Of a DNA stretch of 64,000 nucleotides, positions 40,195 through 48,784 are shown piece by piece. This DNA comes from JAOPZW01 sp963807305. GTDB taxonomy: Bacteria; Actinomycetota; Thermoleophilia; Solirubrobacterales; Solirubrobacteraceae. Location: the NCBI GenBank assembly GCA_963807305.1, contig CAWEBN010000001.1, positions 1-64,000 of the forward strand, in the 5' to 3' direction. A program made the position numbers and the translations under genes. The notes under the pieces were generated by a model. It saw only the letters and a program-made list of their open reading frames with translations, did not search any database and was not told the DNA's origin. Every line of letters begins with the position of its first letter. Positions within the stretch are counted from its first letter, which is position 1.

Positions 40195-41058
40195 CTACGC
40201 GCAGGGCCGCGCGCCGAGCGGCAGGAACTTCTGCGACTTGGGCGTCAGCTCGAGGCCGGTGGGGCTCGCGGTCAGCGGCACGACCTTGCCGTTGGCGGTC
40301 AGGCGCGTGGTCGGGCCCAGGCCGATGTTGAGCCGCACGACCTTCCCGCGGAAGGTGCGCGCGCCGCTGAGGGTGCCGTTGAAGAGCTGCTTGCCGTCGC
40401 CCTCGACGCACAGGAAGGTGGCCTGGCTCGCGTTCAGGCGGACCGTCACGCGGGCCCTGGCGGCGGCCCGCGCCTTCGCCTTGGCCCTGGCGCGGCTCGC
40501 CCTGGCGCGCTGCGCGCGGGCGCGGCGCTCGCGGATGCGCTTCGCGCGGCGGCGCTCGGCCGCCGTGGCCGGAGGGTTGGCGGCGGTCGAGGTCGCCGTG
40601 CTCCCCGCGGTCGTCGGGGCGGTCGACGTGGTCTCCTGCGTCACCGTGTTGGTGGCGGTGGTGGGGTCGGTGGTGGAGGTGCCGGCCGGCAGGCTCGACG
40701 CCGCGTTGTCGTCGCTGAAGTCGAGCTGGGTGGCCGCCGCGGCCACCGCGGCGAAGAGCAGGATCAGCGCCAGCACCCCCCCGACGAGCGCCCGCCGCCT
40801 GCGCACGTGGCGAACCTCGAGCGTGAGCCGCTGGCCGGGCGCCGCCTCCATGACGTCGGGCACCGCGGCCACGCCGGCGAGCGCGAGCGCGCGTGCCGCG
40901 CGCCGCCGCGCGTCGACCGTGGGCTCGGCCTCGCCGAAGGCCGCGACGAGCTGCTCGATCGTCGGCGTACGGTCCGCGGGCTTGCCGCCGCGGACCGCAC
41001 GCGCGATGCGGTCGGCGACTTCGAGGTCGCGGACGGGGACGGGCTCGGGCTCGGCCAT
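40195..41058 (-). CDS. RodZ-like protein with DUF4115 C-terminal domain
   Basis: 287 residues from ATG 41058 (an in-frame ATG at 41088 is an alternative). Residues about 1-80 are cytosolic and helical (LEVADRIARAVRGGKPADRTPTIEQLVAAFG). One TM lies at about 92-110 (ALVGGVLALILLFAAVAAAAT). A Thr/Ser/Pro-rich linker follows, then about 40 residues almost entirely Arg, Lys and Ala. The C-terminal beta domain (VTVRLNASQATFLCVEGDGKQLFNGTL, GKVVRLNIGLGPTTRLTANGKVVPL) resembles the periplasmic DUF4115 of RodZ. Unlike RodZ there is no Xre-type HTH, so a link to cell shape is only suggestive. Convergent with the preceding gene. Confidence 0.75.
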   Translation of the reverse strand: MAEPEPVPVRDLEVADRIARAVRGGKPADRTPTIEQLVAAFGEAEPTVDARRRAARALALAGVAAVPDVMEAAPGQRLTLEVRHVRRRRALVGGVLALILLFAAVAAAATQLDFSDDNAASSLPAGTSTTDPTTATNTVTQETTSTAPTTAGSTATSTAANPPATAAERRRAKRIRERRARAQRARASRARAKAKARAAARARVTVRLNASQATFLCVEGDGKQLFNGTLSGARTFRGKVVRLNIGLGPTTRLTANGKVVPLTASPTGLELTPKSQKFLPLGARPCA

Positions 41059-41155
41059 GGAGGTCACGGGCGCCGGGAAGGATGGCACCGCCTGCGGTGT
41101 CTTAGCAGGCGACCGGGACAGTAGGGCCGTCCAGGTTCTACCCTAGGGGCACCGC

Positions 41156-41605
41156 ATGGCTCATCTGTTCATCTGCCCCAACTGCGGGCACCGCACCACC
41201 GAGACCGATCGCACCGCCGGATTCCGCCGTCAGGCGAAGGCCTGCTCGCGCTGTGGCTTCGGCTTCCTCTTCGAACTGCTCGACGACTACTACCCCGCCC
41301 CGGACGCCGCGTTCTTCGTCTGCGACGCCGAGGGCCGCGTCATCGGCTGCGGTCGCGGCTCCTTCGAGCTGACCGGCCTCGACGACGAGCGCGTCATCGG
41401 CCGGCAGGTGCGCGACGTCCTCGGCCTGCGCTTCGACAACGCCGACGATCCGGTGGGCACCGTGCTCGAGTGGGGCGTCCGCGCGCTCAACAAGCCCGTG
41501 GAGGTCAACGCCGAGGGCGACCTGCCCGCCCGCGCGACAGCCGACCTCTTTCCCGCCTACGATGACGACGGCGGCATGCTGCTTGTTCTCACTCCGGCCA
41601 AGTAG
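41156..41605 (+). CDS. Zinc-ribbon plus PAS-like small protein
   Basis: 149 residues, 12 bp before secDF in the same direction. Residues 1-40 hold a zinc ribbon, FICPNCGHRT and ACSRCGFGFLF (CxxC, then CxxC 25 residues later). Residues about 50-145 look like a PAS domain (AAFFVCDAEGRVIGCGRGSFELTGLDDERVIGRQVRDVLG, then VLEWGVRALNKPVEVNAEGDL and DGGMLLVLTPAK). It has no output domain, so it may act as a small sensory adaptor, perhaps through its ribbon. Its position in front of secDF replaces the yajC usually found there. Confidence 0.8.
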   Translation: MAHLFICPNCGHRTTETDRTAGFRRQAKACSRCGFGFLFELLDDYYPAPDAAFFVCDAEGRVIGCGRGSFELTGLDDERVIGRQVRDVLGLRFDNADDPVGTVLEWGVRALNKPVEVNAEGDLPARATADLFPAYDDDGGMLLVLTPAK

Positions 41606-41617
41606 CCGCCAGCCGCA

Positions 41618-44479
41618 ATGACCGACCGCCGTCGCAACCTCTTCGTCCTGCTTCTCGTCGCCGGCCTGCTGGTGGCGTCGATCGCGGTCATCGTGAGCAA
41701 GCCGACGCGCCTGGGCCTGGACCTCAAGGGCGGCGTCTCGCTGATCTACCAGGCCAAGCCGACCAAGCAGTCTGCCGTGACCGGCGACGCCATCGACCGC
41801 TCGCTGGACATCATGCGCAAGCGCGTCGACCAGATCGGCGTCGCCGAGCCGAGCCTCCAGCGCTCGGGCGCCGACCAGATCGACGTCTCGCTGCCCGACG
41901 TCAAGAACGCCGACGAGGCGGCCTCCCAGGTCGGCACCACCGCCCAGATGTGGTTCTACGACTGGGAGGGCAGCGTCCTCGGGCCGAACTGCAAGCCCGA
42001 TCCGCAGAACCCGAACGTCACCGGTGGGCAGGCGGCCGGCGACGCCAGCATCCCGCCCGCGCTGTCGCTCTACGACGCCGTCACGCGCGGCGCCAAGTGC
42101 CCGCGGACCAACACGGGCAAGGAGTCCTCGGGCGACAAGTTCTATCTGGTCGACAAGGCGCGCAAGAAGGTCCTGGCCGGCCCCGACGAGAGCCTCACCG
42201 ACCTGCGGAAGGAGGCGATCAACAAGAAGATCCCCTTCGACGCCAAGGAGGTCGTCAAGGTCCCGCAGGGCACGGTGATCGTGCGCGCCGAGCAGCCCGA
42301 CCCCAAGGGCCCGCCGCCGCCGGCCTGGTACGTCCTCGCCGATCAGCCGATCCTCGGCGGCACGGACATCAAGAACCCCGAGCAGAACTTCGACAGCGGG
42401 CCGGGGGAGAGCGGCCAGCCCAACGTCACCTTCGACTTCACCGGGCACGGCGCGGGCGTGTGGTCGAAGTTCACGCGCAAGCTCTCGCACCGCGGCCAGG
42501 ACTTCTCGATCGGCGGCCTCGGCGACGCGTCCAACCAGCACTTCGCCATCACGCTGGACAACGAGCTGATCTCGGTCCCGCAGATCGACTGGCACCAGTA
42601 CCCCGACGGCCTGGGCGGCGGCCAGGGGTCGCGCATCTCGGGCGGCTTCACCATCGACTCGGCCCAGCAGCTGGCCAACCTGCTCAAGACGGGCGCCCTG
42701 CCGATCAAGCTCGAGCTCATCTCCGCGTCGCAGGTCTCCGCCACGCTGGGCAAGCAGGCGCTCAACCAGGGCCTCATCGCGGGCGCGGCCGGCTTCATCA
42801 TCGTGGCGCTCTTCCTGCTGATCTTCTACCGCGTGCTGGGCCTCATCGCGGTCGGCGCCCTCGTCGTCTACGCGATCTTCTTCTACGCGCTGATCAAGCT
42901 CGTGCCGATCACGCTCACGCTGCCGGGCATCGCGGGCCTGATCCTCACGATAGGCGTCGCCGCCGACGCGAACATCGTCATCTTCGAACGCGTCAAGGAG
43001 GAGCTGCGCGGCGGCAGATCGATCCCGGCCGCCATCGCGACGGGCTACAAGCGCGGCCTGTCGGCGATCGTCGACGCGAACGTCGTGACCTTCATGGTCG
43101 CGTTCATCCTCTTCCTGCTGGCCACGGCAGGCGTCAAGGGCTTCGCGTTCACGCTGGGCGTCGGCACCCTGGTCTCCTTCTTCACCGCCGTCCTGCTGAC
43201 CCAGGCCGTGCTCGGCGCCATGGGGCGCTCCAAGCTCATCCACAGCCCGGCCGCGCTGGGCGTGGGCAAGCGCCGCGAGCGCCGGCGCTTCGACTACATG
43301 GGCGCGTCGAAGTGGTTCTTCTCGATGTCGGGCGTGATCCTGCTCATCGGGGCGCTGTCCATCGGCGGCAAGGGGCTGAACTTCGGCATCGACTTCGAGT
43401 CGGGCACGCGCGTGAAGACCGAGCTCAACCGGTCCACGAACGAGAACGACGTGCGCAGCGCGATCGCGCCCAGCGGCTTCGCCGACGCCGAGGTCCAGCG
43501 CATCAGCGGCCAGGGCGCGGGCAAGAACGCCTTCCAGATCTCGACGACCACGCTGACCCAGGGCCAGCGCGACAAGATCCAGCAGGACCTCCAGCAGAAG
43601 TTCGGCGTCAAGTCGTTCGACTACGACACGATCGGGCCGACCTTCGGCCAGACCGTGGCCAAGAGCGCGGTGATCGCGATCATCGCCTCGCTGCTGGTCA
43701 TCTCGCTCTACATCGCCCTGCGCTTCGAGTGGAAGTACGCGGTCCCGGTCCTCATAGCGCTGATGCACGACCTGCTCATCACCGCGGGCGTGTACTCGCT
43801 GCTCGGCCGGGAGGTGACGACGTCGACGGTCGCGGCGCTGCTGACCATCCTCGGTTACTCGCTCTACGACACGATCATCGTGTTCGACCGCGTGCGCGAG
43901 AACGTGCCGCGCATGCCGCGCGCCGCCTTCTCGCAGATCGTCAACCGCTCCATGAGCGAGGTCCTCACCCGCTCGCTGGCGACGTCGTTCTGCACCGCCC
44001 TGCCGATCGCCGCGCTGCTCTTCTTCGGCGGCGACACGCTGAAGGACTTCGCCTTCGCCCTGCTGGTCGGCGTCATCTCGGGCACGTACTCGTCGATCTT
44101 CATCGCCTCGCCGGTGCTCACGCATTGGAAGGAGCGCGAGACCGTCTACGTGCGCCGCCGCCGGCGCATCGCCGAGGACAACGACGGCGTCGTGCCTCCC
44201 TACGCGGTGGGCGCCGGCGGCGCGCTGGTCGACGTCGCGCCGAGCGACAACCGCCCGACGCGGCGCATCACGCAGCCGGAGGATCCCGCGCTCGGCGTCT
44301 CCAAGACCGAGTTCGACGAGATGGTGCGCGACCTGCACGTCGAGGCACCGCCCACGGCGACCGCCGAGCGCGATCCGACCGCCGACCTCGACCCCGAGGA
44401 CCTGGTGCTCAAGGACGACAAGCCCAAGACGCCCAAGCCCAAGCGGCCGCGCAACCGCCGCCACGGGAGGAGCCGCTAG
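41618..44479 (+). CDS. secDF: SecDF fusion, Sec translocase accessory
   Basis: 953 residues. SecD half about 1-560: LGLDLKGGVSLIYQAK (P1 start), a long extracytoplasmic head, and five TMs with the proton-path signature GVAADANIVIFERVKEEL and LSAIVDANVVTFMVAFILF. SecF half about 565-880: LNFGIDFESGTRVKTEL, VLIALMHDLLITAGVY, LTILGYSLYDTIIVFDRVRENV and SLATSFCTALPIAALLFF. A charged cytosolic tail of about 110 residues ends KPKTPKPKRPRNRRHGRSR. Uses proton-motive force to help pull exported proteins from SecYEG. Most actinobacteria have separate secD and secF, so the fusion is a lineage clue. Confidence 0.97.
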   Translation: MTDRRRNLFVLLLVAGLLVASIAVIVSKPTRLGLDLKGGVSLIYQAKPTKQSAVTGDAIDRSLDIMRKRVDQIGVAEPSLQRSGADQIDVSLPDVKNADEAASQVGTTAQMWFYDWEGSVLGPNCKPDPQNPNVTGGQAAGDASIPPALSLYDAVTRGAKCPRTNTGKESSGDKFYLVDKARKKVLAGPDESLTDLRKEAINKKIPFDAKEVVKVPQGTVIVRAEQPDPKGPPPPAWYVLADQPILGGTDIKNPEQNFDSGPGESGQPNVTFDFTGHGAGVWSKFTRKLSHRGQDFSIGGLGDASNQHFAITLDNELISVPQIDWHQYPDGLGGGQGSRISGGFTIDSAQQLANLLKTGALPIKLELISASQVSATLGKQALNQGLIAGAAGFIIVALFLLIFYRVLGLIAVGALVVYAIFFYALIKLVPITLTLPGIAGLILTIGVAADANIVIFERVKEELRGGRSIPAAIATGYKRGLSAIVDANVVTFMVAFILFLLATAGVKGFAFTLGVGTLVSFFTAVLLTQAVLGAMGRSKLIHSPAALGVGKRRERRRFDYMGASKWFFSMSGVILLIGALSIGGKGLNFGIDFESGTRVKTELNRSTNENDVRSAIAPSGFADAEVQRISGQGAGKNAFQISTTTLTQGQRDKIQQDLQQKFGVKSFDYDTIGPTFGQTVAKSAVIAIIASLLVISLYIALRFEWKYAVPVLIALMHDLLITAGVYSLLGREVTTSTVAALLTILGYSLYDTIIVFDRVRENVPRMPRAAFSQIVNRSMSEVLTRSLATSFCTALPIAALLFFGGDTLKDFAFALLVGVISGTYSSIFIASPVLTHWKERETVYVRRRRRIAEDNDGVVPPYAVGAGGALVDVAPSDNRPTRRITQPEDPALGVSKTEFDEMVRDLHVEAPPTATAERDPTADLDPEDLVLKDDKPKTPKPKRPRNRRHGRSR

Positions 44480-44481
44480 CG

Positions 44482-44754
44482 ATGGCGATGCTCGCCTGGA
44501 TCATGATGGGGCTCGCCATCTGGCACTTCACGATCTTCGTGCCCGACCGCTTCTGGGGCGGCATCGTGGGCGCCTTCCTCGGCGCGCTGCTGGGCGCGGC
44601 CCTGTTCGGCTTCATCGTCAACGGCTTCACCGTCCCCGGCCAGAACGAGACCCACGTCCTGCAGGCGCTCGAAGCGATCCCCGGCACGCTCATCGGCATC
44701 GGGATCGTCTACTTCGAGGGCGTCCGCCGGGGTTACAAGGCGCTCGAGCTGTAG
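44482..44754 (+). CDS. Small membrane protein, GlsB/YeaQ-like
   Basis: 90 residues from ATG 44482, 2 bp after secDF with GGGAGGAGC just upstream. Two or three short TMs: MLAWIMMGLAIWHFTIFV, GIVGAFLGALLGAALFGFIV with alternating Gly/Ala, and a weaker GTLIGIGIVYFEG. The Gly-rich central helix resembles transglycosylase-associated (GlsB/YeaQ/YmgE) proteins, but the match is loose. Likely cotranscribed with secDF. Confidence 0.7.
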   Translation: MAMLAWIMMGLAIWHFTIFVPDRFWGGIVGAFLGALLGAALFGFIVNGFTVPGQNETHVLQALEAIPGTLIGIGIVYFEGVRRGYKALEL

Positions 44755-44760
44755 CCGCCG

Positions 44761-45210
44761 ATGGAGCACGCGGTGAGCATCGTGGCGACGAGCGCCACGC
44801 CCACCGCGGTCATCAGGCAGGCGACGACCTGGGAGCGCTTTCCCACGCTGTGGGGCGAGCTCCTCGACGAGGTGTGGGGTTTCGTGCGCGGCACGGGGGT
44901 TTCGGCCGGGCACAACGTGATGCTCTATCTCGACGACGTCCCGACCGTCGAGGTCGGTGTCGAGGTGGAGGGGACGTTCACGCCCTCGGGGCGGGTCGTG
45001 GCGTCCGCGCTGCCCGAGGGTCGCGCCGCGACGACCGTCGCCCGCGGCGCTCCGTCACCCGACGGCATCGCGGCGGCGCACGCCGCCGTGGTGGGTTGGT
45101 GCGACGCCAACGGCCACGCCCGCACCGGCGTGCGCTGGGAGGTCTACGACCACTGGCGCGACGACCCGGACGCGTTCGAGACCGCCGTCTTCTGGCTGCT
45201 CGCGCCGTGA
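44761..45210 (+). CDS. GyrI-like/AraC effector-binding-domain protein
   Basis: 149 residues, 6 bp after the previous gene. A SOUL/GyrI-type fold is suggested by the split strand pattern: IVATSATPTAVIRQATTWERFPTLWGELLDEVWGFV, then VMLYLDDVPTVEVGVEVEGTFTPSGRVVASALPEGRAATTVARG, and a C-terminal VRWEVYDHWRDDPDAFETAVFWLLAP. Stand-alone GyrI-like domains bind small hydrophobic molecules. There is no DNA-binding part here. The repeat copy 1 hairpin begins 34 bp after the stop and could terminate this operon. Confidence 0.75.
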   Translation: MEHAVSIVATSATPTAVIRQATTWERFPTLWGELLDEVWGFVRGTGVSAGHNVMLYLDDVPTVEVGVEVEGTFTPSGRVVASALPEGRAATTVARGAPSPDGIAAAHAAVVGWCDANGHARTGVRWEVYDHWRDDPDAFETAVFWLLAP

Positions 45211-45243
45211 GTGGCTGACGCGCTTTGGGGCATTGGCCGGTGG

Positions 45244-45385
45244 CGGGCGGGTCCTGTCGGCGGATCACGCTCCTCAGACTCCGCACGCTCCGTCTGAGGA
45301 CGTGTCCGCCGCCGGCCGCCCGTGCGCCGTCTTTGCCGCGTTGAGCGCCTGGGCCGGCGTCGCGGTCCGCCGGCGTCTACTGCCG
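45244..45385 (+). repeat. Palindrome-bounded repeat, copy 1 (truncated/diverged)
   Basis: Begins with the long imperfect hairpin shared with copies 2 and 3: CGGGCGGG at 45244-45251, CCTCAGAC at 45272-45279, GTCTGAGG at 45292-45299, CGTGTCC at 45301-45307 and a decayed outer arm by 45322. Similarity continues through a CCGGCGTCTACT block to about 45385. The terminal CGTTGGC palindrome of the complete copies is missing. Confidence 0.8.
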
Positions 45386-45452
45386 ACATGCTGCTGTTGC
45401 GCCCGCAGCGGCGCAGGGCGAGGATAGGCCGACGCCAGAGAGGGAGCAGTTG

Positions 45453-46271
45453 ATGAGCGAGCGGACCGCATACGTGCTCGGAAGCGACGACGCGGAGATC
45501 GCGCGGCTCGACGCGCAGGCGGGCTCCATCGCGGGGGCGACGGAGGCGCTGCTGCGCGCGGCGGGGATCGGTGGTCCGATGCGAGTGCTGGATCTCGGGA
45601 CCGGGCTCGGCCATGTGGCCTTCCTGGTGGCCGACCTTCTCGATGCCGGCGGCTCGGTGCTCGGGGTCGACCAGGCGGCGCGGCTGCTCGAGGTGGCCGA
45701 CCGCAGGCGGGAAGGCGCCGACAACGTCGAGTTCCTCCAGGCGGACGCGCGGGCGTTCGAAGCGACCGAGCCGTTCGACGCGATCGTCGCGCGCCTGCTG
45801 CTCTTTCACCTTCCCGACCGCGAGGAGGTCCTGCGCCGCCAACTCGATGCGCTGCGCCCTGGCGGCACCATGGTCGTGATCGAATTCGACATCGGCGCCA
45901 TGCGCGGGGAGCCGGAAGTCCCGCTCGTCGAGGCAGTTCGTCGCTGGATCGAAGCGGCCTTCCGCGCGGCGGGGGCGGATCCCCGCATCGGCGCGCAGAC
46001 CGGGCAAATGCTGCGCCGCACGGGTTTTGCGGATGTCTCGACGTTGGGGATCCAGGCCTACTTCGCTCCGAGCGATCCGATCGGGCCGCTCCTGTGCGCG
46101 AGCATCACACGCTCGCTGGCGCCGCAGATCGTGGCGCACGGGATCGCCGACGAGGCGGAGCTCGGACTCGAGACGCTGCAGGAGCGGATCGCCGAACAGG
46201 TCGTCGCCCGTGACGCGGTGATCCTGCCGCCCACCGTCGTCGGAGCCTGGGGCGCCCGGCCGTCCATCTAG
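45453..46271 (+). CDS. Class I SAM-dependent methyltransferase
   Basis: 272 residues from ATG 45453 (GAGAGGGAGCAG upstream; a TTG one codon earlier is possible). SAM-binding motif I is VLDLGTGLGHVAFLVADLL, the acidic motif II loop GVDQAARLLEVA, then VEFLQADARAF, FDAIVARLLLFHLPDREEVLRR and LRPGGTMVVIEFD. The N-terminal 40 residues (SERTAYVLGSDDAEIARLDAQAG) are typical of UbiE/MenG-like small-molecule methyltransferases. The substrate is unknown. It lies between repeat copies 1 and 2. Confidence 0.88.
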   Translation: MSERTAYVLGSDDAEIARLDAQAGSIAGATEALLRAAGIGGPMRVLDLGTGLGHVAFLVADLLDAGGSVLGVDQAARLLEVADRRREGADNVEFLQADARAFEATEPFDAIVARLLLFHLPDREEVLRRQLDALRPGGTMVVIEFDIGAMRGEPEVPLVEAVRRWIEAAFRAAGADPRIGAQTGQMLRRTGFADVSTLGIQAYFAPSDPIGPLLCASITRSLAPQIVAHGIADEAELGLETLQERIAEQVVARDAVILPPTVVGAWGARPSI

Positions 46272-46364
46272 GTTGCCTTCGGGCGACGGCGACTCGACTC
46301 CGGCGTGCGTGGGTACGCCGTCCGTCGGGGGATCAGAGAGTGCGGCCTTCTCGAGGAGATCAAC

Positions 46365-46763
46365 ATGGCAGAGCGTCACACCATCGTCAGTGAGGCTCGC
46401 GGCGAGCCGCTCCCGTCGGGGCGGGTCGGTGTCCGACTCCTCGTTCCGCTGTCGGGCAGCCCCAGCGGACGCTGGTCGCGAGACCTGAGCGCCCGATTGA
46501 CCACGGAGCTGACAGGGCAGTCGGCGGTCGGGTATCTGCGGCTCAACGACATCGTCCAGGGCGACCACATCGTCCTCGAGGGGGTCGAGGAAAGGGAGGC
46601 GTCGAATCTCGCCGACGCCCTGCATCGCGCGGTCGACGCGACGAACAACGCCTGCGCAGACCGCGTCGAGCAGCCCAACGAGAACATGCCACGGGACACG
46701 GCCGCCGCGATCGCGCAGCGGATCGGCGTCGACGCGCCTCCGGGCGTCCCACCGGGGTCGTAA
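46365..46763 (+). CDS. Conserved hypothetical protein
   Basis: 132 residues from ATG 46365, preceded by GAGGAGATCAAC. Contains an alternating strand/helix pattern: VSEARGEPLPSGRVGVRLLVPLSG, LNDIVQGDHIVLEGVEEREASNLADALHRAVDATNNAC. No membrane segment, signal peptide or catalytic motif is seen. The Ser/Arg-rich middle (PLSGSPSGRWSRDLSARL) is unusual. I do not recognise the family. It sits 93 bp upstream of repeat copy 2. Confidence 0.6.
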   Translation: MAERHTIVSEARGEPLPSGRVGVRLLVPLSGSPSGRWSRDLSARLTTELTGQSAVGYLRLNDIVQGDHIVLEGVEEREASNLADALHRAVDATNNACADRVEQPNENMPRDTAAAIAQRIGVDAPPGVPPGS

Positions 46764-47138
46764 GCCCCCCCAGCGGCCGCCGCTTCCGGCTGACTGCCTT
46801 GCCACGGAGGCCGGCGTCCTTTGTCGTGCTCGCGAGGTAGGGCCGTTGGCGTGTGGCGGGCGGGTCCTGTCGCCGGACACGGCCTCAGACTCCGCAAGCT
46901 CCGTCTGAGGGGCGTGTCCCGCGCCACCCGCCCGAACGACGTCCTTGCCCGGCCGGGCTCCACCGTCTGAGTCGCGATCCGCCGGCGTCTACTCCTTCGC
47001 GGCCGCGGCTCCTGCGCCGAATCGGTGCGCCGGTGCTCTCCGCCGGAGTATCGCGCCACTGTGATGTGCCTCCGCGTTGGCGAGCCAACGCTGCGCTGGT
47101 TGTTCCGTCAGGGCAGAGAGGCTTGGGCGTTGGGTGTT
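46764..47138. other. Intergenic region carrying repeat copy 2
   Basis: About 375 bp between a hypothetical gene and the convergent cyclase gene. Apart from the 234-bp repeat at 46857-47090 I see nothing. Open frames across it show no protein-like composition and mirror those across copy 3, so they arise from the repeat. Confidence 0.6.
46857..47090 (+). repeat. Palindrome-bounded 234-bp repeat, copy 2 (complete)
   Basis: One end is a 78-nt imperfect hairpin (46857-46934) with three nested paired blocks: CGGGCGGG/CCCGCCCG outside, GGACACG/CGTGTCC in the middle and CCTCAGAC/GTCTGAGG inside. The other end is the perfect palindrome CGTTGGCGAGCCAACG (47075-47090). The body contains no convincing ORF. 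Copy 3 (54288-54521) has the same length and both end structures in opposite orientation; by hand I count about 27 differences in 234, only one of them in the hairpin. Confidence 0.92.
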
Positions 47139-47954
47139 CTACTTGGCTGCGGTGGCCGATCGCGGTGGCGGGAAGTCGGCGGGCAGGTCAGCCGCGTCCG
47201 CTTGGAAGATCTCGATGGGCTCGGGCAGGCCGCGGAATCGCCAGGCGCCGAGGCTCCTGAGGCTGACGCCGTCCGGGAGCGACTCGGCGACCGCCGCGCT
47301 CACGGCAGAGGACATGACGATCTGCCGCCCGTGCGCCGCGAAGCAGATGCGCGCGGCGGCGTGGACCGAGATCCCGACATAGCCGGTATCGGTGAGGGCG
47401 GGACGCCCGCGATGCATGCCGATTCGCAGCCGCACGTCGATCCCGTCGGGCCAGGCGGCGGCGTGCATCGCCCGCTGGATCGCCAGCGCGGCCTCGAGCG
47501 CCGCCGGGGCGCGTTCGAAGACCGCAAAGACGTCGTCCCCGCGGGCGGACGCTTCGTGACCGCCGGCGGACCGCACCGCGGCGCGCACCAGACGGCGGAC
47601 ATCGGCGAGCAGGGAGGCGTATCGATCGTCAAGGCGCCCGAGCAGCTCGGTTGAGCCCTCGAGATCCGTCAGCAGGAACGTGATGTGGCCCTTGGGCAGC
47701 TTGCGCTGCGGTTGCAGCTGCGCGCTGACGAAGCCGACGGGCATGATGCCGTGCTTCATGGCCGCCCTCAGCAGGCGGTTGCGCGCCCGGTCGCGCGCGC
47801 CCTCGTCCTCGAACACCACCTGGCTGAACCGCGCGAGGGCATTCCGGACATGCGCCGCGTCGTTGATCGGCAGACGCCGTCGGCCGCGCGCATCGATGTG
47901 CGCAAAGGCGCTGTCGGGAAGCAGCGCACGCTCTTTCGCGCTGAGCCGTGCCAT
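47139..47954 (-). CDS. Divergent class III nucleotide cyclase-homology protein
   Basis: 271 residues from ATG 47954. Residues about 1-85 are helical (RLSAKERALLPDSAFAHIDARGRRRLPI, reminiscent of a DUF6582-like leader seen in other actinobacterial proteins). Residues about 90-260 are a cyclase-homology domain: ITFLLTDLEGSTELLGRL (first metal Asp), ASARGDDVFAVFE (second Asp; the substrate Lys is absent), and GISVHAAARICFAAHGRQIVMS (His replaces the transition-state Asn, Arg retained). The VHxAARI variant is frequent in multidomain actinobacterial cyclase relatives. Whether it makes cAMP or only binds nucleotides is unclear. Confidence 0.82.
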   Translation of the reverse strand: MARLSAKERALLPDSAFAHIDARGRRRLPINDAAHVRNALARFSQVVFEDEGARDRARNRLLRAAMKHGIMPVGFVSAQLQPQRKLPKGHITFLLTDLEGSTELLGRLDDRYASLLADVRRLVRAAVRSAGGHEASARGDDVFAVFERAPAALEAALAIQRAMHAAAWPDGIDVRLRIGMHRGRPALTDTGYVGISVHAAARICFAAHGRQIVMSSAVSAAVAESLPDGVSLRSLGAWRFRGLPEPIEIFQADAADLPADFPPPRSATAAK

Positions 47955-48251
47955 CGGCGCATGATCGCAAGACCCCATGCCGAGAGTCGGCGAGCGACGC
48001 GCTCCTGGAAGCGGGTGCTACGAGCTCGTCGCGCTGCGCCGTTGCCTCGCTCGCAGGCGGCGGCGGACGCCGCACTGTCGCTTGTCGCGGATTGCGTAGC
48101 GCGCCGCGCGGGACGCCGACTGCCGCTTCTCGTCCCTTGCGACAGCGGCGTGCGTCCCAGCAGTGCCTCCGCTCTTGCGACACGACAGCACCGACACGCG
48201 CGCTTCTCGCAGTCGACGGCGCCCACGAGCTCGCGACCACGCGTTACGCTG

Positions 48252-48701
48252 ATGCGGAGCATGCTGGCTCACTCGTCCCGTAACACGGACTCCTTTGGCG
48301 TCGTCATGGTTCTCGGCTTCCTCGGCGGGTGCTGGTCGCTCGTCTGTGGCGCGGTAAGCGCTGGGTTCGCCGACGACGTCGGCGTGGCAGCGGGGCGGGC
48401 ATGGCCGTTCGTGCTCACAACGCTCGTGCTGTGGGCGATCGCAGCGGCAGCCGAGTTGGCGGCCCATCTCATCGAAAGCCGCGAGACGCTGCCGCTCACG
48501 AAGCTGCTCGCGCGCTCGGTGGCCGTCGCCGTGGCCGGCCTCGTGTCACTCGCCATCGCGGTGGGCGTCGTCAACCTCGTCGGCATGAGCGACGGGTTCC
48601 TTGGGCTCGTCACCGTGCTGGCCGGATGGGTGCAGATCAGCGCAAGACCGATCCGCAGGCTGCTGCGACCGAGCGCCGCGACACCGCCGCCTGCCCGCTG
48701 A
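48252..48701 (+). CDS. Small membrane protein (four predicted TM segments)
   Basis: 149 residues from ATG 48252; ATG 48261 is also possible. Hydrophobic segments at about 16-36 (FGVVMVLGFLGGCWSLVCGAVSAGF), 48-70 (WPFVLTTLVLWAIAAAAELAAHLI), 83-105 (LARSVAVAVAGLVSLAIAVGVVNLV) and 113-127. A basic Pro-rich tail is cytosolic (RRLLRPSAATPPPAR). No family was recognised. The upstream 300 bp (47955-48251) shows no gene, only GC-rich sequence. Confidence 0.65.
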   Translation: MRSMLAHSSRNTDSFGVVMVLGFLGGCWSLVCGAVSAGFADDVGVAAGRAWPFVLTTLVLWAIAAAAELAAHLIESRETLPLTKLLARSVAVAVAGLVSLAIAVGVVNLVGMSDGFLGLVTVLAGWVQISARPIRRLLRPSAATPPPAR

Positions 48702-48784
48702 ATCACGTGTCCGAGAGGACTTGCTCTTCGCCGCGGCCGCAGTCGTGCCCGCTGCGGTGTCAGCGCCGGCGTGCGCCACGACCG

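Noticed and set aside
41138..44464. Long open frame antisense to secDF
   Set aside because: Same reason: low-complexity Asp/Gly/Arg/Val translation, no motif, and it is covered by unambiguous secDF.
46853..47260. Open frame across repeat copy 2
   Set aside because: Overlaps the repeat and the end of the convergent cyclase gene. Composition is not protein-like.
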